Source of the DNA: a virus
Virus record (IMG/VR): IMGVR_UViG_3300042549_002172
Span: 1-26,330 of that record
Strand: one strand, 5' to 3'
DNA: 26,330 nucleotides
In this document: piece by piece, positions 1 through 5,436 of the stretch
How the letters are laid out: each line of letters starts with the position of its first letter
How positions within the stretch are numbered: the stretch's first letter is position 1
The notes under the pieces: generated by a model
Database searches by the model: none
Told to the model about the DNA's origin: nothing
Seen by the model: only the letters and a program-made list of their open reading frames with translations
Made by a program: the position numbers and the translations under genes

Positions 1-4
1 AGAG

Positions 5-262
5 TTATAACGTGTCTATAACGTTGCTAACTCCCTCGTTGTGTAGCATCAAGAACGTAACACCTGTCTCAGTGTCGGTTACTGTTGATACTATACTAAC
101 CTCAGACTTAACCCACTTAGTGGATACTGCGCCTGAGCCTCCAACAAAACTGAAGAAAATCTTCTCAGTCTTTGGATTCTTAACGATATCTATTTTAGAT
201 ACGTTGTGTTCAGCCTTAAATTGGCTGATAGTTCTTGGATTGCTGAATGATAATTCTGCCAT
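5..262 (-). CDS. Small hypothetical phage protein, leftward (85 aa)
   Basis: This is the only leftward gene in the window and ends at a TAA close to the left edge. The predicted protein has 85 residues, begins MAELSFSNPRT and is rich in short beta-type stretches (KIFFSFVGG, SEVSIVSTV, TGVTFLML). It has no membrane segment or signal peptide. The same frame stays open up to an ATG at 418, but the added 52 residues are tryptophan- and phenylalanine-rich and look like translated leader DNA. A TATAAT box at 365-370 would also place transcription start inside that extension, so I choose the ATG at 262. I do not recognise the family. A small nucleic-acid-binding or regulatory role would fit its size and its place opposite the main operon, but nothing proves it. 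Confidence 0.6.
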   Translation of the reverse strand: MAELSFSNPRTISQFKAEHNVSKIDIVKNPKTEKIFFSFVGGSGAVSTKWVKSEVSIVSTVTDTETGVTFLMLHNEGVSNVIDTL

Positions 263-267
263 AATCT

Positions 268-357
268 CTGTGTGTTTACCAAGCCGGGTTAGTCCAACTT
301 GCCAAAACTGACACGGGCGTTCAATGTTACCTGCCCACCGTAAATATCTCCACAGCC
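268..357 (-). promoter_or_regulatory. Candidate structured mRNA leader (three-way junction)
   Basis: Read on the minus strand, the segment ahead of the ATG at 262 is clearly GC-richer than its flanks and can fold as a three-way junction. A closing stem pairs CTGTG (351-355) with CACAG (268-272). One arm pairs GTGGGC (333-338) with GCCCGT (313-318), including wobble pairs. A second arm pairs CAAGTTGG (294-301) with CCGGCTTG (280-287), 8 bp with two G-U pairs and a 6-nt loop. The stem ends 5 nt from the start codon, which would suit a translational switch or autoregulatory site. I do not recognise a known riboswitch. The fold was found by eye. Confidence 0.4.
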
Positions 358-364
358 AAAAAAA

Positions 365-393
365 ATTATAATAAAAAAAATACACTGTATAAA
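365..393 (-). promoter_or_regulatory. Candidate leftward promoter with palindromic operator
   Basis: The minus strand carries a perfect TATAAT at 370-365. Seven T residues follow, then GG at about 357, which would be the transcription start and the first bases of the structured leader. Just upstream, at 380-390, is the palindrome ATACA-C-TGTAT, lying between the -10 box and the expected -35 position, a usual place for a repressor site. The -35 itself (TTTATA) is poor. The region is very AT-rich, so a chance TATAAT is possible. Confidence 0.35.
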
Positions 394-436
394 TAGTCTC
401 TAAAAACAACATGTTCATTTCGTCCTCTCATAACAC

Positions 437-493
437 ATTGATTAGTAATGACATCAATAGGCAAAGTATAGTATAATATATATCCATACTTTG
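437..493 (+). promoter_or_regulatory. Candidate rightward control region (promoter/operator)
   Basis: This lies in the divergent gap before the rightward operon. ATGACA at 448-453 is followed after 18 nt by a perfect TATAAT at 472-477, a sigma70-like arrangement. An inverted repeat ATTGAT-N10-ATCAAT (437-442 and 453-458) straddles the -35-like element and could be an operator. Slightly downstream TACTTTG (487-493) resembles the Bacteroidota -7 box but is one base short. These alternatives cannot be separated from sequence alone. Confidence 0.35.
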
Positions 494-542
494 GTAATTA
501 AATTCCCTAAGTATCAGTGAGTTACAACCGACCAAGTTGAAC

Positions 543-992
543 ATGTTTGTTTTATTGGATAATGTTCATATATTTGAACCGATGAAAGAAGTAGAAATAA
601 TACCGTCTTTAATTAGAGATTTTAACAGGGTAAAACAAGCAATTGATTACACTGGTATAAATAATGGTAGTATTCATATGTCTGACATAGATGCATTCTT
701 AGAGTTTGATGATACGCATTTAGTATTGTTTGAATTTAAGTATAAAGATAACACATTACCGTATGGCCAAGAGTTAGGACTTACTAGAATTGTAAATAGA
801 TGGGGTAAAAATGGTATACTATTTAGAGTATCTCATAATGTACCGGCTAATGAGCCTCTTATATCTATGATTTCTTGTAAAATAACTGACTATTATCATA
901 ATGGTAAGTGGAATGTGTCTAAAGAACAAGATGTAGTAAAAGTATTAAATACTTTAGGCCTACATTGGAACCTAAAAAAATTAAAATTCTAA
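543..992 (+). CDS. Putative PD-(D/E)XK-fold nuclease
   Basis: The 149-residue protein shows the core pattern of PD-(D/E)XK nucleases: acidic D48 and D50 in SDIDAFLEF, a beta strand, then E64-x-K66 inside LVLFEFKYKDN. Q76 follows in the next helix, as in many family members. Such enzymes cut DNA in a metal-dependent way, and phage versions include resolvases, recombination nucleases and debris-degrading enzymes. A longer TTG-started reading from 537 exists, but the ATG at 543 is more ordinary. It is the first gene of the rightward operon, and its stop overlaps the next ATG (TAATG), which suggests translational coupling. The exact substrate is unknown. The fold call rests on motif spacing only. 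Confidence 0.6.
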   Translation: MFVLLDNVHIFEPMKEVEIIPSLIRDFNRVKQAIDYTGINNGSIHMSDIDAFLEFDDTHLVLFEFKYKDNTLPYGQELGLTRIVNRWGKNGILFRVSHNVPANEPLISMISCKITDYYHNGKWNVSKEQDVVKVLNTLGLHWNLKKLKF

Positions 993-1522
993 TGAGTAAA
1001 CAAGTACCTGATTCACTTAAAGGAGCTAAGTCTCCATTCTTAGAAAACCTTACTATTCCTGTAATAGCTAAAAGGATTACTGAGGATACTGTGACTATAG
1101 GTAAGGTAAAGGTAGAAGATGGTATAGTTATTTCCACTGGTCCAGTTAATAAGATAACTAAGGGATTCGTTATAGAGAAGGATAGAAAGGTAGAGTTGTA
1201 TTATGAGAATAATAAGGAAGACCTAAGACCTGTATATTCTGCTATATCTAAAGAAGGTAGAATGTTATTAGATTATATACTGTTCTATGCGCTTAGAGAA
1301 AACAAGTTATATTGTTACATTGACGGAAAGGATTTTATGGAGAAGTATTCTATTGCTTCTCGTACTACTTTCTGGAACTGTAAAAAGAATCTAATAGATT
1401 TAACTTTTATATCTGCTACTTCTTGCCAAGGCTGGTTTTGGATAAACCCAAGATTTATGTTTAAAGGGTATAGAAGTAAACTTGTAGAACTACAACCAAA
1501 TTTAAAATATAGTAATGAATAA
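992..1522 (+). CDS. RepL-like winged-helix protein
   Basis: The protein has 176 residues and starts at the ATG that overlaps the previous stop. The N-terminal third is beta-rich. From about residue 85 to 142 there is a helix-turn-helix-like stretch (SKEGRMLLDYILFYAL, then FMEKYSIASRTTFWNCKKNLI). It is followed by a wing-like strand and FWINPRFMFKG at 149-159. That ending closely resembles the INPxxxFxGDR signature of RepL-type and other plasmid or phage replication initiators, though the usual GDR is GYR here. A role in replication initiation or gene control through DNA binding is therefore likely. Origin-like repeats were not noticed inside the gene. Confidence 0.5.
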   Translation: MSKQVPDSLKGAKSPFLENLTIPVIAKRITEDTVTIGKVKVEDGIVISTGPVNKITKGFVIEKDRKVELYYENNKEDLRPVYSAISKEGRMLLDYILFYALRENKLYCYIDGKDFMEKYSIASRTTFWNCKKNLIDLTFISATSCQGWFWINPRFMFKGYRSKLVELQPNLKYSNE

Positions 1523-1766
1523 ACCGACTAGTAACACTGAGTATACCAAAATGATGAAAGAACGTTACAGAAATTATGTACTTCCAGCTTACCTGGATAC
1601 GCCACAAAATAATAACCCTACTACTGTCCTAGAATTAGTACATGATACCTTTTTACACAATTCTGTAGTAGGTAAAATGAATAAGGAAGAGGCAATAGAT
1701 TCTGCACTTGAGCATTTTAAGTGTAATTCCAAAATGAAAACCCTATATAAAAACAAATACAAATAA
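1515..1766 (+). CDS. Hypothetical protein (83 aa)
   Basis: This small soluble protein is rich in Asn, Lys and Thr, with no membrane segment and no motif I recognise. Its ATG lies 8 nt inside the end of the RepL-like gene, so the two are probably translated together. The following gene starts only 2 nt after its stop. The C-terminal half (KMNKEEAIDSALEHFKCN) is likely helical. The compact operon setting supports it being a real gene. Confidence 0.6.
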   Translation: MNKPTSNTEYTKMMKERYRNYVLPAYLDTPQNNNPTTVLELVHDTFLHNSVVGKMNKEEAIDSALEHFKCNSKMKTLYKNKYK

Positions 1767-1767
1767 C

Positions 1768-2073
1768 ATGACAAGAGACGAAAAATTAGTAATACTAACT
1801 GAGTTAGTAAAAGAAGATGCTATCACATTAGAAGAAGCATTTGGTTTAGCTGAAGATTGCGAAATTGAGATTGGTGAGTTTGATGACGAAGATGAAGAAG
1901 AAGAGGATGAAATAGAAGAAACAGTATCTTCTATTGATGATGTTATCGCTAGAATCCAAGCTAAGATGAAAGAGCTAGACAAGCAAGTTACAAAGAGTGA
2001 AAACAAAACAGAAAAGTTTATGACTTTTACTGAGTGGTTAGCTGACAAACAAAAAGAAAGTAAAAAGAAATAG
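1768..2073 (+). CDS. Acidic hypothetical protein (101 aa)
   Basis: The protein has three parts. The N-terminal helix (LVILTELVKEDAITLEEAF) resembles short SHOCT-like oligomerisation helices. A very acidic linker at about residues 34-52 consists almost only of Asp, Glu and Ile. A charged helical C-terminus ends in a lysine cluster. The acidic run could mimic DNA or bind basic partners, but no family was recognised. It is separated from the genes on both sides by a single base. Confidence 0.6.
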   Translation: MTRDEKLVILTELVKEDAITLEEAFGLAEDCEIEIGEFDDEDEEEEDEIEETVSSIDDVIARIQAKMKELDKQVTKSENKTEKFMTFTEWLADKQKESKKK

Positions 2074-2074
2074 T

Positions 2075-2458
2075 ATGACAACACATAAGACAACGCAAAA
2101 GTTATCTGTTGGACCTGATGGCCAATTAGAGCAAACAACCAAGTTTAAAGCTGTAGATAGTTTACCTACATTTAAAGGTAAGCCTACTAGAGGTTTAGTA
2201 TTTGTACAACAACTTAGTAATCAAGAAATTGTTACTAAATCAGGTATAGTATTACCTTCTATCTCATCACATGAGACTAGAGTATTAGTAGTATCAGTAG
2301 CAGACGATGTAACTGAGTACAAAGTAGGAGATGTTGTAGCAATGTCTTTAGGCCATGGTAATCCTCCTATCTATATGATTGAAGGTGAGCCTATTACTCC
2401 TGTATACCCATCTACTTTGATTTGGATATACGATGAAAAGATAACTGATTACAGATAA
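2075..2458 (+). CDS. GroES-like co-chaperonin
   Basis: After an N-terminal extension of about 35 residues, the protein follows the GroES pattern. It has RGLVFVQQL at 39-47, the mobile-loop signature TKSGIVLP at 54-61, strand VLVVSVADD, then YKVGDVVAM at 82-90 and a final strand TLIWIYDEK. The mobile loop of GroES docks onto the GroEL rim, and KSGIVLP is the usual sequence. Phage co-chaperonins (for example T4 gp31) replace host GroES so that GroEL can fold large capsid proteins. No GroEL gene is present in the window, so it would work with the host chaperonin. At 127 residues it is longer than cellular GroES (about 97), mainly because of the N-terminal extension. Confidence 0.8.
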   Translation: MTTHKTTQKLSVGPDGQLEQTTKFKAVDSLPTFKGKPTRGLVFVQQLSNQEIVTKSGIVLPSISSHETRVLVVSVADDVTEYKVGDVVAMSLGHGNPPIYMIEGEPITPVYPSTLIWIYDEKITDYR

Positions 2459-2631
2459 TGGAATTCCATACTATAAAGTTAGAGGGTAGAGAACTTAAAC
2501 TCTACAAAACTATTTCTACTGCTAGACAACCTGAAGAAACTCAAGAAGAATATAAGATGAGAAAAGCTTTTGTAAAACAACAGCTAAAAGATAGGAAACA
2601 AAAAGGCGTAGATTATAGGTATGGTAATTAA
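2458..2631 (+). CDS. Very small hypothetical protein (57 aa)
   Basis: This short ORF begins at the ATG of TAATG where the GroES-like gene stops, so it looks translationally coupled. The product starts MEFHTIKLEGRELKLYKTI and ends in a Lys/Gln/Arg-rich helical tail (KAFVKQQLKDRKQKG) typical of small nucleic-acid-binding proteins. No known motif was found. Evidence for it is the start/stop overlap on both sides and the lack of any other gene covering this stretch. Confidence 0.55.
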   Translation: MEFHTIKLEGRELKLYKTISTARQPEETQEEYKMRKAFVKQQLKDRKQKGVDYRYGN

Positions 2632-2764
2632 ATTAAAGGTAGATATAGATGAAATCTTTGAAGTACAAAGTTACCATAGAGCTAAATATAAAGAACATGG
2701 CTTGGAAATAAAAGATTTTATCTATATTTGCAATAATTACATTATGTATATAATTGAGTTATGA
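2621..2764 (+). CDS. Very small hypothetical protein (47 aa)
   Basis: The ATG lies 11 nt inside the end of the preceding small ORF, and the TGA overlaps the next gene's start (ATGA). The product starts MVIKLKVDIDEIFEVQSYH and ends in the hydrophobic CNNYIMYIIEL. Tight overlaps on both sides argue that it is a real gene. Function is unknown. A candidate promoter sits inside its 3' half. Confidence 0.5.
   Translation: MVIKLKVDIDEIFEVQSYHRAKYKEHGLEIKDFIYICNNYIMYIIEL
2702..2730 (+). promoter_or_regulatory. Candidate Bacteroidota promoter (TTG-N18-TATATTTG)
   Basis: TTG at 2702-2704 and TATATTTG at 2723-2730 are spaced by 18 nt. They match the Bacteroidota -33/-7 consensus, and the box is followed by CAA, as in the other candidate promoters here (TAnnTTTGYAA). 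It lies inside a small ORF, about 30 nt before the ATG at 2761, and could give an internal start for the second half of the operon. Confidence 0.45.
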
Positions 2765-2997
2765 GGGAACAATTCACAGTAGATTACTTACTGTTAAATG
2801 GTTGGGTAGAAAGCACTCTTAAAGAAGGGATGTATAGATTCTACACAAAAGGCGTGTTTAAAATACGTACGCGTAGAAACATGTTTCCTTTAGAAATCGA
2901 ATTGTTTAAAAACAATGTTCTAATTATGGCAAGTTATATTCCTACTGTAGGATTTTGGAAATTTAAAACTAGAAAACTAAATGAGAGAAATCTTTAA
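2761..2997 (+). CDS. Hypothetical protein (78 aa)
   Basis: This small basic protein has alternating aromatic and charged residues (YRFYTKGVFKIRTRRN, then FWKFKTRKL), which suggests a small beta-sheet fold. No transmembrane helix is clear, although VLIMASYIPTVGFW is hydrophobic. It overlaps the previous gene at ATGA and the next gene by 17 nt. I do not recognise the family. Confidence 0.6.
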   Translation: MREQFTVDYLLLNGWVESTLKEGMYRFYTKGVFKIRTRRNMFPLEIELFKNNVLIMASYIPTVGFWKFKTRKLNERNL

Positions 2998-3232
2998 ACG
3001 CGCAGCTAAGGAATTAGACATGCCCAAAGCACTAATAGAAGAAGTATGGCAAAGCCAGTTTGATTTTGTTTTTAGCCAAATGAAAGAAGACCATGGTAAA
3101 TTAGATGCTGAGTCTATTAAGTTACCAGCATTTGGTACATTTAATTTAAATGTAGCACAATTAAAAATATACCAAGCAGCAGTTGCCGCTAAAGCAGCAG
3201 CAGCTAATCCCCCAACTGAAACTGAAGCATAA
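2981..3232 (+). CDS. HU/IHF-like DNA-binding protein (putative)
   Basis: The 83-residue protein has two N-terminal helices (FKRAAKELDM and EEVWQSQFDFVFSQMK) followed by IKLPAFGTFNLNV at 46-58. The LPxFGTF pattern after a helix pair is typical of the HU/IHF fold just before the DNA-binding arms. The arms seem short here, and the C-terminus is an alanine-rich tail (AAVAAKAAAAN). Small IHF-like proteins are common in Bacteroidota phages and bend or compact DNA for replication, transcription or packaging. The match is partial. It could be only structurally similar. Confidence 0.5.
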   Translation: MREIFKRAAKELDMPKALIEEVWQSQFDFVFSQMKEDHGKLDAESIKLPAFGTFNLNVAQLKIYQAAVAAKAAAANPPTETEA

Positions 3233-3243
3233 ATTACATAAAA

Positions 3244-3468
3244 ATGAAAAGTATAGACCCAAGAGCATTATTACCAGAATTGCCAAGATTAGGCATTGAA
3301 GTTCAGCTACTTACAGTTATAAACGAATGTTTAAAAACTCAAATAGACGCTAAACAATTAGACCAGCCTTACGAACAAGGCATAATAAACGCTTGTAATA
3401 ATATTATAGGCAGGTACGTAGGAAAGTTAGATATGATAACTTCCGATGGCCATTTGATAGAAGGTTAA
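3244..3468 (+). CDS. Hypothetical protein (74 aa)
   Basis: A small, mostly helical soluble protein beginning MKSIDPRALLPELPRLGIEV. The pattern of leucines and the stretch GIINACNNIIGRYVGKL suggest a compact helical bundle. No catalytic motif or membrane segment is visible. It sits 11 nt after the HU-like gene and 14 nt before the exonuclease gene, in line with the same operon. Confidence 0.6.
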   Translation: MKSIDPRALLPELPRLGIEVQLLTVINECLKTQIDAKQLDQPYEQGIINACNNIIGRYVGKLDMITSDGHLIEG

Positions 3469-3482
3469 ACCAAATTCAAATT

Positions 3483-4256
3483 ATGAGAAGATTCAAAAGA
3501 CTATTTTTTGATATCGAAACTAGTCCAAACATTATGTTTGCTTGGACTGCTGGGTATAAGTTAAATTTACCACCTGAGAACATTATAAAAGAACGCGCTA
3601 TTATGTGCATCTGTTATAAATGGGAAGGAGATAAACAAGTACATTCTTTAGAATGGAAAAAGGGAGACGATAAAAAACTTCTTGTAGATTTTATGAAGAT
3701 AATGAATACTGCAGATGAAGTAATAGGACATAACTCAGACAACTTTGATATTAAGTGGGTGAGAACCAGATGCTTATATCATGGTATACCTGCTATACCT
3801 GATTACTCTACAGTAGACACATATAAATTAGCTAAAAAGTATTTTAGATTTAACTCTAATAAATTAGATTACATATCTAGTTTTTTAGGAGGAGGACATA
3901 AATTACATACTGGCTTTGCTTTATGGAAAAGTATTGTGTTAGATAACGATGTAAAAGCCATGAAGAAAATGGTTACATATTGTAAAAAGGATGTAGTACT
4001 GCAAGAGAAAGTATATCAAAGAATGAAAGAGTATACTAATCACAAGACCCATATTGGTGTACACGGAGGCAATGATAAAGCAAGTTGTCCAGAATGTGAA
4101 TCAGAAAACGTTGTAAAAAGAGGAATACGAGTTACTGCAGCCGGCACTAGATTTTATAGACTAAATTGCCTAGATTGTGGCAAGTGGTACCAAATAGCAT
4201 TTTCAACATATAATAAACTTATAAGAACTAAAGAAAATTTAATAAAATGGATTTAA
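3483..4256 (+). CDS. DnaQ-like 3'-5' exonuclease with C-terminal zinc ribbon
   Basis: The first 185 residues contain the three motifs of DEDD exonucleases. Exo I is D10-x-E12 in FFDIETSP. Exo II lies in GHNSDNFDIKW, with D89 the likely acidic ligand. Exo III has the YxxxD form Y166-C-K-K-D170. These enzymes remove nucleotides from 3' ends using two metal ions, for proofreading or DNA processing. The remainder carries two CxxC pairs (C202/C205 and C229/C232) spaced like a zinc ribbon, with basic and aromatic residues between, probably for substrate binding. No polymerase domain is attached, so it acts alone or with a polymerase outside the window. Its end overlaps the next ATG by 10 nt. Confidence 0.8.
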   Translation: MRRFKRLFFDIETSPNIMFAWTAGYKLNLPPENIIKERAIMCICYKWEGDKQVHSLEWKKGDDKKLLVDFMKIMNTADEVIGHNSDNFDIKWVRTRCLYHGIPAIPDYSTVDTYKLAKKYFRFNSNKLDYISSFLGGGHKLHTGFALWKSIVLDNDVKAMKKMVTYCKKDVVLQEKVYQRMKEYTNHKTHIGVHGGNDKASCPECESENVVKRGIRVTAAGTRFYRLNCLDCGKWYQIAFSTYNKLIRTKENLIKWI

Positions 4257-4543
4257 TAAAACTAGAAATTTTATGTAAGGTAGAAGACGAGAACGGTAAA
4301 AGTTCTGCGTATAATGATTTATTACAAGAGCTAAATATAGAAGCTCAAACAGAAGAAGAAGAATATCATTGGCAAGATATGTGGTTTAATTCTACTATCT
4401 TAGCCCAAGAAGTATTTTGTTTTACAGCTAGAAAGAAAAATCCTGAGCATTCTGTAGTAGAATTCTATGATGCAAGGAATCTAATAGTAAATCTACCAGT
4501 AGATAAATTGATTGAAGCGATACATGCTGCCGCAACAATTTAA
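4247..4543 (+). CDS. Hypothetical protein (98 aa)
   Basis: This acidic soluble protein begins MDLIKLEILCKVEDENG. It includes an acidic run (QTEEEEYHWQDMWF) and a C-terminal helix (VDKLIEAIHAA). No motif was recognised. It overlaps the exonuclease gene at its start and the zincin-like gene at its end, so all three are likely translated from one message. Confidence 0.6.
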   Translation: MDLIKLEILCKVEDENGKSSAYNDLLQELNIEAQTEEEEYHWQDMWFNSTILAQEVFCFTARKKNPEHSVVEFYDARNLIVNLPVDKLIEAIHAAATI

Positions 4544-4865
4544 TTTATTAGGACATACTATCACAGTAAAGATAGATAATAAGTATTGCCAAGAGAATGA
4601 ATGCATAGGACGCTTCATTCCTTGGGATAATACTATTATGCTAGCAACAAAATATAAAACAGAAAAGACTTGGAGGAGATATAAACCTTCTATAATTGAA
4701 CATACTTTTCATCATGAGTTGATGCATTGTATATTATACTATACAGGTTACGAAGATTTATGGTTAAATGAACCATTGGTAGATTTATTAGGAGGCCTAT
4801 ATCACCAATACGAAACAACGAAAATAGAAAGAAATGAAGTTATTAATATTAAATCAAAATCTTGA
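4524..4865 (+). CDS. Zincin-like putative metallopeptidase
   Basis: The 113-residue protein carries HELMH at 64-68, the HExxH zinc-binding motif of zincins. It sits in a helix (IEHTFHHELMHCIL) and is followed 15 residues later by E83 in LNEPLVDLLGGLYHQY, placed as a third zinc ligand. Similar small phage proteins belong to the ImmA/IrrE- or SprT-like group. Its substrate is unknown: it might trim a phage structural protein or cleave a host regulator. A TTG-started version from 4512 would add four residues, but the ATG at 4524 is preferred. It overlaps its neighbours by 20 and 32 nt. Confidence 0.6.
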   Translation: MLPQQFNLLGHTITVKIDNKYCQENECIGRFIPWDNTIMLATKYKTEKTWRRYKPSIIEHTFHHELMHCILYYTGYEDLWLNEPLVDLLGGLYHQYETTKIERNEVINIKSKS

Positions 4866-5436
4866 AGCTGAACCTGCTCCAGAAATAAGAGACATAGAAT
4901 GCTTTAGAAAGATAATAATCAGAGACAGAGACAAATACAAAAAAACAGTCAAGAAAGAATTATGCTATATATTTAATATGGCAGATAATGATTCTAAATA
5001 CGCACATTTTCCTGAAAAAGAAAGACATGTTGTCTTAGCTAAAGATATATTCCAAGATAATACCTGGAAAACAGATGATAGTATTAATGAGTGTATAGAG
5101 ACTTATAAAAAACTAACTGTTACCCCTTCAGAAAAGCTAGTTATTACCCTTAATGAAACTATTCATAAAACAGATAAGATTATTAAGGCTCTAATTGAAC
5201 AATTAGAAGAAAACCTTACTAATGAAACCCATAAGGAAAAGTATATTAAGATGGGAAACTCTGTTAAAACAGGAGTGCAGATAACTGTAGATGATATAAA
5301 CGCTTTAATGGATGTAGGAAAGAGAGTGCCGCTTATGTTAGGTGAACTTGAAAAACTACAAGATAAGATTAGAACAGAAAAACAGGCGTCTTCTAAAGTA
5401 CGTGGAAGTTTAACTATTAGTGAGAGAGAAAGATAA
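4834..5436 (+). CDS. Hypothetical protein before terminase, possible small terminase
   Basis: The protein has 200 residues. The N-terminal half contains a charged segment (FRKIIIRDRDKYKKTVKKE), an aromatic patch and an EKERHVVLAKDIF stretch. The second half is strongly helical and likely coiled coil (about residues 100-190, for example IIKALIEQLEENL and LGELEKLQDKI). Its stop overlaps the terminase large-subunit ATG by one base. Position and helical, oligomer-like architecture fit a small terminase subunit, but no helix-turn-helix is clear. It could instead be another packaging or head protein. Confidence 0.4.
   Translation: MKLLILNQNLEAEPAPEIRDIECFRKIIIRDRDKYKKTVKKELCYIFNMADNDSKYAHFPEKERHVVLAKDIFQDNTWKTDDSINECIETYKKLTVTPSEKLVITLNETIHKTDKIIKALIEQLEENLTNETHKEKYIKMGNSVKTGVQITVDDINALMDVGKRVPLMLGELEKLQDKIRTEKQASSKVRGSLTISERER

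Noticed and set aside
263-418. Upstream extension of the leftward gene to an ATG at 418 (52 extra residues)
   Set aside because: The added residues are Trp/Phe-rich and unlike protein nearby, and the TATAAT box and structured leader would lie inside it.
537-542. TTG start for the PD-(D/E)XK-like gene
   Set aside because: An ATG two codons downstream is more ordinary. The TTG readings at 965 and 4512 are rejected for the same reason in favour of the ATGs at 992 and 4524.
1743-2138. Minus-strand ORF over the acidic-protein gene
   Set aside because: The Ser-rich product is the mirror of the Glu/Asp-rich codons of the forward gene, a typical shadow.
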